Origin: a virus
IMG/VR virus record: IMGVR_UViG_3300021178_000017
Span: 1-48,233 of that record
Direction: 5' to 3' (one strand)
Length of the DNA stretch: 48,233 bases
A model generated the notes under the pieces. It searched no databases. It saw only the letters and a list, made by a program, of their open reading frames with translations, and was not told where the DNA came from. Shown in pieces: positions 1 through 8,274 of the stretch. Both the position numbers and the translations under genes were made by a program. Position 1 is the stretch's first letter. Each line of letters begins with the position of its first letter.

Positions 1-375
1 TCCCATGGAGAGGGTAGAGGCCTCCCCTTGGCTGCTGGCTAGGCAGAGGGCATGTGCCCCGATTACTAGGTGTCCCCGTCAGTATCCGAGGTGGATTTTC
101 CAGGCCCCACCTCACGGACGTCGATCTAGCCTTGATCGTCATCCGCCACGTTCACCTCGCCGGGGGATGCCCGGACGCTCCACGGTCACGGGCCCGAGGG
201 TAACGGTTGCCCGCACTTGGTTTTGCTTTCCGGGGAGAGTGCGCCCCGGCCCGCTTACGCACTGAGCGTCATCGGTGTAGCCATCAGGGCCGTTGCCGAT
301 GATCGGTACGATGAGCGTGCTGCCGGGAGAGGGTTCTTGTGCGCCTGTCGGCCTTGGCCTATATCTGGCGCTGCG

Positions 376-395
376 GAACGTCCTGGCAGACGTTC
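376..395. repeat. Short perfect inverted repeat
   Basis: GAACGTC and GACGTTC form a perfect 7-bp stem around a 6-base loop, followed on the plus strand by ATTTTCTC. It could be a weak rightward terminator or an operator. No gene clearly ends or starts at it, so its role is undecided. Confidence 0.35.
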
Positions 396-571
396 ATTTT
401 CTCGGGCCGGACAGAGGGTGAGAGACCTCGCCGGCCCGACGCATTTTTGTAGCGTGGAATTAGCCGGTGAACAAGTCCCCATCGCGATTGACGCGCGAAC
501 GGCAAATCAGATAGCGTTCGGACAAGAGCGGTTGATTGGGTACACTCCCGTCCCCGTGTTCCCGTTCTAGA

Positions 572-601
572 GGCCGTCCACTACCGCCGCAGTGGGCGGC
601 C
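572..601 (-). terminator. Hairpin at the 3' end of the DpdA-like gene
   Basis: GGCCGTCCACT (572-582) pairs with AGTGGGCGGCC (591-601) over 11 bp with one G-U pair and an 8-base loop. It lies 8 bases beyond the stop codon of the leftward gene ending at 610, where a terminator is expected. Neither side has a proper T-run, so it may act only as a stabilising hairpin or work with Rho. Confidence 0.5.
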
Positions 602-609
602 TTGTCTCT

Positions 610-1359
610 TCAGAGCAGCATCATCTGGTAGGACTCGTGGGCGAGACTGGCGGCTGTCTGAACGCGCTCGGCGAAGGATCGAGCCTCACGCCAGTCATTG
701 CGTGCGCTAGGCCGATCGGATTGCCGCCGAGCATGGAAGGACCATGCCATGCTGTCGGCTGAATGAAAGGCCGCTCGGATGCCTGGGTGCAGGAGTGCGG
801 TAATCTTCACACCGAAGCCGTGGAGCCGCAGGTCTGGCCGCAGGCGAGCGATCCTCTCGACGATGTGCAGAATGGTCTCTGGTCGACCTTGGCGCTTGCA
901 GACGCTGCCCAAGCCCGTCCACTGGCCCGATTTGAGGCGGTTGCCGTAGGCTTCGACGTGGCGGCAGTAGTCATCGGCGGAGTAGCCCTGTAGGACGGGC
1001 ATGATCGGCACAGGCAGGCGGCAAGCCATCAAGGCGTCGTAGCGTTCGATGGTCAGGCGCTGATGCTCTGCGATTGTCAGTCCGGTGCGCGCGAGCATGA
1101 ACGGCTCGCACATGAAGTCCTGCGCAACGGCGATCTCGATATCGATGAGGTTGTGCAGGCGGCGCACTTGGTCGGCATATTCTTGCGGCGAGTGCTGGTA
1201 GCGTCCGTAGAGTTCGAGTTCGCGGAAGGCGCCGCTGTCGAGCATGACGCGGCATCCTTCAATCGGGTCCCTGCGTCGGCGCAGTCGGCGTATCGACAGG
1301 CAAGCGCGATCGAAGTGCCGAGCGTGGTGAACCATGTGAAGGCCGACATAGAACAGCAT
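610..1359 (-). CDS. DpdA-like TGT-fold base-exchange enzyme
   Basis: This looks like a phage DpdA-type member of the tRNA-guanine transglycosylase superfamily, enzymes that swap guanine for a 7-deazaguanine base in DNA or tRNA. The N-terminus runs FYVGLHMVHHARHFDRA, then MLDSGAF carries the first catalytic Asp. VAQDF and a glycine-rich GLGSVCKRQG (the GGLA-like loop) follow, and SADSMAWSF near the end carries the likely nucleophilic Asp. I chose the ATG at 1359 (249 residues) because the family pattern begins there. The upstream GTG at 1425 has a better GAGG site but would overlap the divergent gene at 1403. No preQ0 synthesis or DpdB/C-like genes are visible here. The substrate (DNA or tRNA) cannot be told from sequence alone. 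Confidence 0.78.
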   Translation of the reverse strand: MLFYVGLHMVHHARHFDRACLSIRRLRRRRDPIEGCRVMLDSGAFRELELYGRYQHSPQEYADQVRRLHNLIDIEIAVAQDFMCEPFMLARTGLTIAEHQRLTIERYDALMACRLPVPIMPVLQGYSADDYCRHVEAYGNRLKSGQWTGLGSVCKRQGRPETILHIVERIARLRPDLRLHGFGVKITALLHPGIRAAFHSADSMAWSFHARRQSDRPSARNDWREARSFAERVQTAASLAHESYQMMLL

Positions 1360-1402
1360 CGTCTTGTCTTTTATCTGACGCTGTTGCACTCTCGCAAGCG
1401 CA

Positions 1403-1693
1403 ATGGCACCCGACCGGTTCCTCACCCACCTCGGCCTCGATCAAAAAATGTTCGCCAAGATGGCGGGCATCCACCCGGCGACTATCTCCCGCACGGTGCG
1501 TGGGGTATCGTCGCCGACGCTCGCAGTCATCTGGGCGTTCTGGGTCGCGAGCAAGGGGAAGGTCGGAGTGGCCGACTGGAAAAAGATAGGGGAAAGGAAG
1601 GAAAATGGCAGGAGAAAAGACGGTCTTCACAGGCGTGGGAACGAAGCAGAAGGAAGCGGCGGCGGGGATGATGGAGGCGTGGTTCGCGGCTGA
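1403..1693 (+). CDS. Small Cro/XRE-like helix-turn-helix protein
   Basis: The 96-residue product has a helix-turn-helix at about residues 12-40 (QKMFAKMAGIHPATISRTVRG), the pattern of small phage repressors that bind operator DNA. It is divergent from the DpdA-like gene with only 43 bases between them, so it could control both directions. The last 30 codons overlap the next gene in another frame and give a low-complexity basic, Gly-rich tail. The ribosome binding site is weak. Function as a regulator is inferred from the motif and position. Confidence 0.6.
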   Translation: MAPDRFLTHLGLDQKMFAKMAGIHPATISRTVRGVSSPTLAVIWAFWVASKGKVGVADWKKIGERKENGRRKDGLHRRGNEAEGSGGGDDGGVVRG

Positions 1694-2006
1694 GGCTACC
1701 TGCGAATCGGCTATCGGCAAGGCGCGGTCGAAGTGCGGCAACGCCAAGGACGACATCATTGAGCAGGCCGAGCGCATGGGCATCAAGCGCAAGGTGTTCA
1801 AGGAAGCGATGAAGAAGGCCAAGCTCATTGGCAAGGCTCACGATTGCGGGAGTGAGTTCGAGGACGATCTGGCGCGGGTGTTCGAGAACTTGGAAATAGT
1901 GCTTGGTCTGCCGCTCTTCGATGCCGCTGGCGTTGATGCGGATGGAGGCAACGTTCATCCGATCAGCGGTCGCGGCGAGGGCACTGGAGCCGGAGCGGCC
2001 GCCTAA
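1605..2006 (+). CDS. Hypothetical helical early protein
   Basis: I do not recognise this 133-residue protein. It has a very strong ribosome binding site (GGAAAGGAAGG just before the ATG). The central part (about residues 25-100) is charged and helical, with a pattern of short Lys/Glu-rich helices (DDIIEQAERMGIKRKVFKEA), while the C-terminus is a disordered Gly/Ala tail. The helical architecture is reminiscent of small phage proteins related to DUF2312/GapR-like DNA-associated proteins, but I cannot assign it. It sits between the HTH gene and the resolvase, probably in one early operon. Confidence 0.6.
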   Translation: MAGEKTVFTGVGTKQKEAAAGMMEAWFAAEATCESAIGKARSKCGNAKDDIIEQAERMGIKRKVFKEAMKKAKLIGKAHDCGSEFEDDLARVFENLEIVLGLPLFDAAGVDADGGNVHPISGRGEGTGAGAAA

Positions 2007-2011
2007 AGCGT

Positions 2012-2332
2012 TTGGCCGAGCACTTCGAACCAGTCTGTTACCGTTGCGGCGTCCCGGCTTGTTATGGCTGGGACGTCGCTCTCCTGAAGGGGAAGCAGGG
2101 GACATGGAGTTGTGCTGCTCACGTCCCCGATGGCTTCCTGCCCCCATCTCGCAGAGGGCGAAATGACGACAGCGCTGGGAATAGACCAGGCGACCAGGAG
2201 CGGATGGTGCCACGGGGGAACGAAGCTCCCACTGGACCAGTGGTCGACGGGAGTCTTCAAAAGCCCGAAACGGGACGAAGCGGGCGAGAGGCTGATCATA
2301 ATCGAGGACAGCGTAGCTTCCCTGATTTCTAA
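2012..2332 (+). CDS. Small zinc-finger-like phage protein
   Basis: The first 40 residues have CYRCG, then GTWSCAAH: Cys9, Cys12, Cys34 and His37 would bind one zinc ion. This C-x2-C/C-x2-H layout with a G-x-W-x-C core is common in tiny phage proteins of unknown role. The start is a TTG five bases after the previous stop, with no other start nearby. The frame continues 170 bases into the resolvase gene with unremarkable residues. Either the overlap is real or the functional part is only the N-terminal domain. Confidence 0.45.
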   Translation: MAEHFEPVCYRCGVPACYGWDVALLKGKQGTWSCAAHVPDGFLPPSRRGRNDDSAGNRPGDQERMVPRGNEAPTGPVVDGSLQKPETGRSGREADHNRGQRSFPDF

Positions 2333-2810
2333 ATTTGACCCGGACATCGTCGTCTGGGAGGCCCCCTTCAACCCCGTCAGAGAATTGATTGAGAAGGTCC
2401 GCAAGCAAGCCGCTGCGGCCTCGCGTGGCGCATGGAATGAGGTCGCGATCAAGGAAGAGGTCTTCGGTGGCTACAATGTATCGACGATCGAGCTTCTCGC
2501 CCAGATCAAAGGTGCTGTGCTGATGGCGGCCGCGCGAGCTGGCAAGCCGACCGAGGGCTACGCACCGCGGTCGTGGCGCTCGACGCTCAAGCTGCCACGT
2601 CCGCCGGCTGGTCTGATCACTTGGCAGGCCAAGCAGAAATGGACGAAGCAGGCAACGCTTGCGTGGGTTCGCCGAATGGGCGGACAAGTCGAGAGTGAAG
2701 ATGCGGCTGATGCCTTCGGGCTGGTTTTTCATTCACTCCATGGGGAGCCTGGGGCGCGTCGTGCCCAAGGTGACCTTCTCGCCCTTGCAGAGGATTATCT
2801 GAGAGCATGA
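2163..2810 (+). CDS. RuvC-like Holliday junction resolvase
   Basis: This 215-residue protein has the RNase H-like fold pattern of RuvC resolvases, which cut four-way DNA junctions during phage recombination and before packaging. Likely metal-binding acids are Asp8 in ALGIDQATRSGW, Glu66 in DIVVWEAPF, and Asp180/Asp183 in ESEDAADAFGL. I chose the ATG at 2163 because it follows a clear AGAGGG site and places the first catalytic strand at the N-terminus; an in-frame start at 2112 adds only an unconserved leader. It overlaps the next gene by ATGA, so the two are probably co-translated. Confidence 0.75.
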   Translation: MTTALGIDQATRSGWCHGGTKLPLDQWSTGVFKSPKRDEAGERLIIIEDSVASLISKFDPDIVVWEAPFNPVRELIEKVRKQAAAASRGAWNEVAIKEEVFGGYNVSTIELLAQIKGAVLMAAARAGKPTEGYAPRSWRSTLKLPRPPAGLITWQAKQKWTKQATLAWVRRMGGQVESEDAADAFGLVFHSLHGEPGARRAQGDLLALAEDYLRA

Positions 2811-5077
2811 GCGACTATCATCGGTTCCTCGCCAAGAAGTGTCTGGTCGATCCACCTACGGGCATCAGCTATCGTGTTTCGGTTCCAGAAGCGATGAAGC
2901 CGCATCAGGCGGACATTGCGCGATGGGCGCTTCGTCGCGGTCGCGCTGCCGTGTTTGCCGGAACCGGTCTCGGGAAGACGCTGATCGAATTGGTCTGGGC
3001 GCGACAGGTGGCCGAGCATACCGGCAAGCCCGTTCTCATTCTGGCACCCCTCGCTGTGGCGCATCAGCATGTCCGCGAAGGGGCACATTTCGGATTGGTC
3101 GCTATACTCGCCAAGAGGCAATCCGATGTCGGGTCGGCCAGCGTGTTCGTTACCAACTACGGCAAGATGGACCATTTCGACATGGCATCGTTCGGCGGTG
3201 TCGCGCTAGACGAAAGCTCAATCATCAAGAGCCATGATGGCAAGACACGCGAGCGGCTGATCCGCGAGTGTCAGGGTGTCCCATTTCGATTGGCTGCCAC
3301 GGCCACGCCCGCACCGAACGATTTTATGGAGTTGGGCAACCACGCCGAGTTCTTGGGCGTCATGTCCTATGCCGAGATGCTCGCCATGTTTTTCATCCAC
3401 GATGGCGGCGAGACGCAGAAGTGGCGGCTGAAAGGTCATGCGCAATCCGACTTCTGGAAATGGATGGCGTCTTGGTCGGTGATGCTCAGGAAGCCCTCCG
3501 ATCTCGGCTATCCGAATGACGGCTACGACCTGCCTCCGCTGTTCACGCAGCAGCACACGGCCGCAGTAGAGTACCGAGCGGACTTGGACACTGGCACGCT
3601 CTTTCCGATTGAGGCGCGGACTATGCAGGAGCGTATCGGGGCACGCCGATCAAGCATTGATGAGCGGGTGGCGCTCGCGGCCGAAATAGTCGCGACCAAG
3701 GCTGACGTTCCCTGGGTTCTGTGGTGCCAGTTGAATGACGAATCAGCGGCATTGGCGAAGGCGATTCCTGGAGCCGTCGAAGTGCGCGGTAGCGATGATG
3801 AGGATGATAAGGAGCGCAAGCTCATAGCCTTCTCGGAAGGTCGCATTCGAGTCCTTGTGAGCAAGCCAAGCCTGACTGGCTTCGGGCTGAATTGGCAACA
3901 CTGCGCAGATACGATTTTCGTCGGTCTCAACGACAGTTTCGAGCAGGTCTATCAAGCGACACGGCGGTTCTGGCGGTTCGGCCAGACCAAGCCGGTGACG
4001 GCGCATTTCATCGCGTCGGAGCTAGAGGGGGCGGTGGTCGCCAACCTTCGGCGCAAGGAAGCTGACGCAGAGCGAATGGCTGTGGAGATGGTGAACCACA
4101 TCGCGGACCTATCAGCGGCGGAATTGCATGGGATGGAGAGGACGAAGGCTGGCTATGAGCCGCGACAGGTGCAGCCGCCGACGTGGCTACCGGCCTCTCT
4201 GAAGGCCGTAGACGAGGCACATGGGCCTGACTGGTCTCTCTACATGGGCGACGCTGTAGAGGCGCTGGCGGGCTTGCCAGAGGCATCTGTGGGCTATTCC
4301 GTGTTCTCGCCGCCGTTCTCGTCCCTCTACACCTATTCGAACTCCGACCGCGACATGGGCAATTGCTCAGGGGATGACGAGTTCTTTGCCCATTTCGATT
4401 TCCTCCTGTCAGAGCTTTATCGCGTGCTCCTACCAGGGCGCTCGGTGTCGATGCACTGCATGGACCTGCCGACATCGAAGGTGCGCGACGGCATCATCGG
4501 GCTTCGCGATTTCCCCGGAGAGTTGATCAGGGCTGGTGAGCGGATGGGCTTCGTCTACCACTCATCGGTCGTCATCTGGAAAGACCCGGTGACCTCAATG
4601 CAGCGCACGAAGGCGTTCGGACTCCTGCACAAGACGATCCGCAATGACAGCTCCATGTCGCGCATGGGCATCCCCGACCGCGTGGTGACCTTGCGGAAGC
4701 CGGGCGAGAACCCTGTGCCGATATCGCATGGCGAAGACTATCCCGTCGATCGGTGGCAGCGGATTGCCTCGCCGATATGGGATGACATCAACCCCTCTGA
4801 GACGCTGCAATTCCGCGCGGCGCGGGAAGGGAACGATGAGCGCCACATCGCGCCGCTTCAGTTGGAAGTGATTCGCCGCTGCGTTGAACTCTGGTCAGCG
4901 CCGAAGGACATCGTGCTTACTCCGTTTGCCGGCATCGGCTCCGAACTCTATGTCGCTGTCGACATGGGCCGACGTGCGATGGGGATCGAGTTGAAGCCGA
5001 CCTACTTTCAGCAAGCAGTTTCCAATTTGCGCTACGGTGATTCAATCCGTGGCGGCTCGCTATTCGCCAAAGCATAA
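2807..5077 (+). CDS. SF2 helicase fused to a DNA methyltransferase
   Basis: The 756-residue protein joins two enzymes. Residues about 30-450 are a superfamily 2 (SNF2/DEAD-like) helicase: Walker A AGTGLGKT at 51-58, motif II DESS at 135-138, motif III ATATP at 164-168, and a C-terminal lobe with SKPSLTGFGLNW and the arginine-finger region QATRRFWRFGQ. Residues about 470-756 are a beta-class amino-methyltransferase, with catalytic SPPF at 501-504 ahead of the SAM-binding FAGIGS at 707-712 and GIELKPTYFQQA after it. SPPF suggests N4-cytosine or N6-adenine methylation. It could couple DNA translocation or remodelling to methylation of the phage genome, perhaps for protection against restriction. 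The target site is unknown. Confidence 0.85.
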   Translation: MSDYHRFLAKKCLVDPPTGISYRVSVPEAMKPHQADIARWALRRGRAAVFAGTGLGKTLIELVWARQVAEHTGKPVLILAPLAVAHQHVREGAHFGLVAILAKRQSDVGSASVFVTNYGKMDHFDMASFGGVALDESSIIKSHDGKTRERLIRECQGVPFRLAATATPAPNDFMELGNHAEFLGVMSYAEMLAMFFIHDGGETQKWRLKGHAQSDFWKWMASWSVMLRKPSDLGYPNDGYDLPPLFTQQHTAAVEYRADLDTGTLFPIEARTMQERIGARRSSIDERVALAAEIVATKADVPWVLWCQLNDESAALAKAIPGAVEVRGSDDEDDKERKLIAFSEGRIRVLVSKPSLTGFGLNWQHCADTIFVGLNDSFEQVYQATRRFWRFGQTKPVTAHFIASELEGAVVANLRRKEADAERMAVEMVNHIADLSAAELHGMERTKAGYEPRQVQPPTWLPASLKAVDEAHGPDWSLYMGDAVEALAGLPEASVGYSVFSPPFSSLYTYSNSDRDMGNCSGDDEFFAHFDFLLSELYRVLLPGRSVSMHCMDLPTSKVRDGIIGLRDFPGELIRAGERMGFVYHSSVVIWKDPVTSMQRTKAFGLLHKTIRNDSSMSRMGIPDRVVTLRKPGENPVPISHGEDYPVDRWQRIASPIWDDINPSETLQFRAAREGNDERHIAPLQLEVIRRCVELWSAPKDIVLTPFAGIGSELYVAVDMGRRAMGIELKPTYFQQAVSNLRYGDSIRGGSLFAKA

Positions 5078-5092
5078 AGAGGGTGCCAAATC

Positions 5093-6550
5093 ATGAAATT
5101 GGAAATCCCGAGGCCTAAGCGCCTCGAGGCGGAGCGCGGCTTATTGGGGATCCTGCTCCGCGACAATGACGTAGTGCATGACGTCTCTCACCTGGTCACG
5201 AAGGCGGATTTTGCCGATCCCGGCAATGGCGATCTGTTCGACTTGATTAAGGATGTGATCGATGGTGCGAGAGTCGCTAGTGCTGTCACGCTTTCGACCG
5301 ATGCGCAAAACGTCGTCATCGGCGACGGCGGCATGCGGACCGACCAGTACCTCCGCCTCTTGGAGCAGGAAGCGCCGCCGGCTGCGGTAGCCGAAAGTCT
5401 CGCCAAGGCTATCCGGGCTATGGCGATGCTCCGGGCCGAGATCGACACTGCGGTCGCGATGATCGAGGACTGCGTAAGTGCTCCTGCGAGCGTAACGCCG
5501 GAGGAGATCCGGGCGAGCTATGATGCCAAGTTCGCCCGGCTCTTCACCGGGCCCGCTGACCTCGGCATGCGTCGCATATCTGAGGTCGGGGATCGAATCC
5601 TCACGAAGTTGAAGACGGTCGCAGAGACGGGAACCGGCTTGGACCCTGGTCTAGTAGCTGTGTCGTCGCTTACGGGCCCGTGGCAGGGCGGCAAGCTGAT
5701 CATGCTGGGGGCGGCGCCATCAGCGGGTAAGTCGGCATTGGCGCAAATGATCGCCTCGTTCATCGCACGCAAGCGGACGGTCCTCTATGTCTCGCCAGAG
5801 ATGGACGATGAAGAGTTGACGGAGCGCGAGTGGCATCGCCTCACCGGGATACCGGCGAACGATATCGAGGCTGGCAGGATCAACAATCAGTCATACGAGA
5901 GGCTTTATGAGGTGAACCAGAAGCTAGGTGCGTCTGGCCTCTACATTGATTCCCAGCCAGAGCCGAAGGTGCCGATGATTCGGATGAATGCTGGGCGACT
6001 GAAGAAGATCACTGGCGACCTGGCGCTGATCGTAATCGACCACGTTCACTACCTGGCGAAGCCTGATCCGCGGATGTCGGAGAATGACGCCCTAAACGAC
6101 AATCTGAAGGGCTTGAAGCAGCTTGCTCGGACGCTCGACCTGCCGATCCTAACGCTCTGCCATCCATCCACTGAGGCGCTCCGGGACATGAGTAGGCAGC
6201 CGTGGCCGCGGCCGAACAAGTTCCATCTGCTCTATGCGGGCACGATAGACAGGCATGCGGACGTGACGCTGATCCTCCATCGGCGGGAAATCATGCTGCG
6301 GAACAACGAGCCGGAGAAGGAGGATAAGGCTAGGCAGGCGTGGGTGGACGCTCTAGCGGCCTGCGAGGGGCGAGCGGAGTTGATCCTGGGCAAGCGGCGG
6401 GCCGGCGCACTGCGGCCGGATCCAGAGCGCAGGGGGCGAACGGAGATGTTCTTTGATGAGAGACGGGTGGCCTTCACCGACAACCTCGCGCGAGCGGTCA
6501 TCGCTCCGGTCGTGACTGAGGATGATCTGCTGGCGCTTGCGGGCCGGTAG
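5093..6550 (+). CDS. Replicative DNA helicase, DnaB-like
   Basis: The 485-residue product has the two-part layout of DnaB, the ring helicase that unwinds the fork. An N-terminal helical domain (LEAERGLLGILL at about 11-22) is followed by a RecA-like motor with Walker A GAAPSAGKS at 206-214, a Walker B-like ALIVIDHVHYL at 311-321, and an arginine-rich DNA-loop end (GKRRAGALRPDPERRG). The usual Asp-Tyr of Walker B reads Asp-His here. It follows the helicase-methyltransferase by 15 bases with a GAGGG site. With the primase at 10.2 kb it should form the phage's own primosome. Confidence 0.88.
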   Translation: MKLEIPRPKRLEAERGLLGILLRDNDVVHDVSHLVTKADFADPGNGDLFDLIKDVIDGARVASAVTLSTDAQNVVIGDGGMRTDQYLRLLEQEAPPAAVAESLAKAIRAMAMLRAEIDTAVAMIEDCVSAPASVTPEEIRASYDAKFARLFTGPADLGMRRISEVGDRILTKLKTVAETGTGLDPGLVAVSSLTGPWQGGKLIMLGAAPSAGKSALAQMIASFIARKRTVLYVSPEMDDEELTEREWHRLTGIPANDIEAGRINNQSYERLYEVNQKLGASGLYIDSQPEPKVPMIRMNAGRLKKITGDLALIVIDHVHYLAKPDPRMSENDALNDNLKGLKQLARTLDLPILTLCHPSTEALRDMSRQPWPRPNKFHLLYAGTIDRHADVTLILHRREIMLRNNEPEKEDKARQAWVDALAACEGRAELILGKRRAGALRPDPERRGRTEMFFDERRVAFTDNLARAVIAPVVTEDDLLALAGR

Positions 6551-6575
6551 GGCTTGTGATTTCCACAGTCATCAA

Positions 6576-6602
6576 TTATGTTCCGCGCGTTGACGGACGC
6601 AT
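6576..6602 (-). other. Orphan leader with an eight-codon mini-ORF
   Basis: A leftward CCCTGGAGA (6607-6615), identical to the leaders of three other leftward genes, is followed after 4 bases by an ATG. The frame stops after only eight codons. It may be the remnant of a deleted gene or a chance hit. Confidence 0.25.
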
Positions 6603-6626
6603 GATCTCTCCAGGGATTTCGCGTTT

Positions 6627-6674
6627 GGCCCTCCCCTCCCGCTGGGCGGCACCCTCGCGGGAGATGGGAGGGCC
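6627..6674. terminator. Bidirectional terminator hairpin between convergent genes
   Basis: GGCCCTCCCCTCCCGC (6627-6642) pairs with 6657-6674 over 16 bp, with a two-base AT bulge and a 14-base loop. It sits between the end of the DnaB-like gene (6550) and the end of the leftward gene at 6692, where both transcription units need to stop. T-runs are poor on both sides, but the stem is very GC-rich. Confidence 0.65.
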
Positions 6675-6691
6675 GGTCGGCCCCTCATCCC

Positions 6692-6952
6692 CTACTGCCT
6701 CCCTCCGATGGTCTGATTGATCTCGACGAGCGCCTGATTGTTGCCCTCGTCGATGTTCTTCGCGACCAGTTCCATCGCCATCTTCGGGGTGACGATTCGC
6801 TGGTCCTGCATCGCGACTAGCTTCCCGACCATGTTCGAGGCGATCGCCAGCATCTCTAGCGGAGAGACTTTGCTGGCGTGCTTGCCGATGAGCATGCAGA
6901 GGTCGTTGTATGCGACCTGATGCTCCGGCTTCCCAGAGTGTAGGTTCATCAT
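6692..6952 (-). CDS. Hypothetical small helical protein
   Basis: I do not recognise this 86-residue protein. It is predicted all-helical (NDLCMLIGKHASKVSPLEML, then MAMELVAKNIDEGN) with no signal peptide or membrane segment. It is the last gene of the leftward small-gene block and is separated from DUF932 by a clear terminator, so it probably has its own promoter or depends on readthrough. A CGGAGA site lies upstream of its double ATG. Confidence 0.65.
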   Translation of the reverse strand: MMNLHSGKPEHQVAYNDLCMLIGKHASKVSPLEMLAIASNMVGKLVAMQDQRIVTPKMAMELVAKNIDEGNNQALVEINQTIGGRQ

Positions 6953-7007
6953 GGTGTCAGTCTCCGTTGGCCGCTTCTGATCTGGTTATGGCGAAACTCC
7001 GAATAAA

Positions 7008-7035
7008 AAAGCCCGGCCATTGCTGACCGGGCTTT
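7008..7035 (-). terminator. Rho-independent terminator for the DUF932 operon
   Basis: AAAGCCCGG and CCGGGCTTT form a perfect 9-bp stem with a 10-base loop. Read leftward, the stem runs into a T-rich tail (TTTTTTATT), the classical intrinsic terminator pattern, 57 bases past the DUF932 stop codon. In the rightward direction there is no such tail. Confidence 0.85.
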
Positions 7036-7091
7036 AAGGTGAGTGCCCCTTGGGAACGCGGGGTTCGATGGGCGGGGCACTAATTGCAGTC

Positions 7092-8192
7092 TTACGCCGC
7101 TTCGGCGATCAGTTTCCACTCATTCTTGGGCAACTCGATCATCTTTCCACCGAAACGCTCGAAATCGGTCGCGCGATCGTAGTCATCGATGTCCTCGGCC
7201 GTGCGAGTGATGGCGTTGAAAAGGCCGTATTGAGTGAGATCGCCACCCTCTATCAGGTGTCGCAGTACGTTCGACCTCTCGATCTCATTGAAGCCGAAGG
7301 TCTTGCTAGTCAGATCAATGGCCTTCACCGGGTCGCCCGCGATCTTGCGTTCGGTCATCCCGACGATCTTGTCGTCGACCAGGGCGGCAAAGCGGGCCGC
7401 GTCGAAGGCACCCTGGATGATGTCGCCGACCTTAGCCCACAGGGCCGCGTCGTTGAGCCGGCGGGTCTTGTCGGAGAGCATCGCGTAGACGTCCTCTCCG
7501 ATCTCGTGCTTGCCGCCGATATGGTACTGCCGGAGCGAGCCGGCCTTATCGATGGTGCAGAGGTTAGTGCAGACCTTCGTGAAGATCGAGGTCTTGACGG
7601 ACAGGGCGCCCATGCCGACCTCGCTGTTCTCGATCACGATCGCCGGTGACAGCGTGTCAAAGAAGACGTGGCTGCCGTCTCCCAGCTTATTGCCTGTCGG
7701 GATGTCCTTCTCGATCCTGCGATCGACTGCCTTCACGTAGAACCGGCGGTCGGTCACGTCGCAGGAGATGATCTCCACACCGAGCCGGGCGATAGCCGGC
7801 AGGGCAGCGTTGGCGAGGTCCTCGTTCTCAAGCGGGCGGTACTTGTCGGACATGAAGGCGCGGGCCCTATTGTCGAGGGTCCGGACCATGCGCGGGGCCG
7901 GATACCGCTTGAACCATTCGTTGACGTTGTCTGCCAAGAGGTGCGGAGCCTCGGCCCTCATTTTCGCGTAGTAGCGGGCCGGGATGCCGGTGTGGTCGGC
8001 GATCTGGCTGTGGGCAATGTCGTTGATGCTCGTGGCCTGATCACCGAATGCGAGGACCAGATTGTTGCTCGTGCTCGTGCCTTCGACCACTCCCATCTGA
8101 GCAGACTCAGTGCGCACTACGAAGTCGCGCTTGAGAGTGCGGCGGCGCTCCAACTCGATGGCGAGGGAGCGAATGTCTTTGCCGGTCTTCAT
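7092..8192 (-). CDS. DUF932 phage/plasmid-like protein
   Basis: The 366-residue protein matches the DUF932 family (phage/plasmid-like protein), cytosolic proteins of unknown function found on many phages and plasmids. Visible family features are LVLAFGDQATSIND near residue 45, YYAKMRAEAPHLLADNVN, RMVRTLDNRARAFMSDKYRP, and the later SEVGMGALSVKTSIFTKVCT. The start is the ATG at 8192 behind a CCCTGGAGA leader with 6-base spacing. It is the largest gene of the leftward early block and ends at a strong terminator, which suggests high expression. No enzymatic activity can be claimed. Confidence 0.85.
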   Translation of the reverse strand: MKTGKDIRSLAIELERRRTLKRDFVVRTESAQMGVVEGTSTSNNLVLAFGDQATSINDIAHSQIADHTGIPARYYAKMRAEAPHLLADNVNEWFKRYPAPRMVRTLDNRARAFMSDKYRPLENEDLANAALPAIARLGVEIISCDVTDRRFYVKAVDRRIEKDIPTGNKLGDGSHVFFDTLSPAIVIENSEVGMGALSVKTSIFTKVCTNLCTIDKAGSLRQYHIGGKHEIGEDVYAMLSDKTRRLNDAALWAKVGDIIQGAFDAARFAALVDDKIVGMTERKIAGDPVKAIDLTSKTFGFNEIERSNVLRHLIEGGDLTQYGLFNAITRTAEDIDDYDRATDFERFGGKMIELPKNEWKLIAEAA

Positions 8193-8274
8193 AAGATTTC
8201 TCCAGGGTTAGATGCCTTTGATGGCATCGGGCCGCTGCACCCTGACCGAAGCCAGGGCCAGCAGGCCGATGACG

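Larger units (their letters stand above)
1..609. other. Left-end stretch without a confident gene
   Basis: No reading frame here has protein-like composition together with a ribosome binding site. The longest candidates (217-570 on the plus strand and 255-482 on the minus strand) are rich in Arg, Pro and Ser, as expected of shadow frames in GC-rich DNA. Two hairpins are visible, at 376-395 and 572-601, and are listed separately. The stretch could hold regulatory sites or a genome-end region, but nothing in it proves that. Confidence 0.5.

Noticed and set aside
217-570. 117-codon plus-strand frame at the left end
   Set aside because: No ribosome site, residue use unlike neighbouring genes, and no recognisable pattern.
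1527-2732. 401-codon minus-strand frame opposite the resolvase region
   Set aside because: Arg/Pro/Ser-rich shadow of three well-supported plus-strand genes; no ribosome site and no domain.
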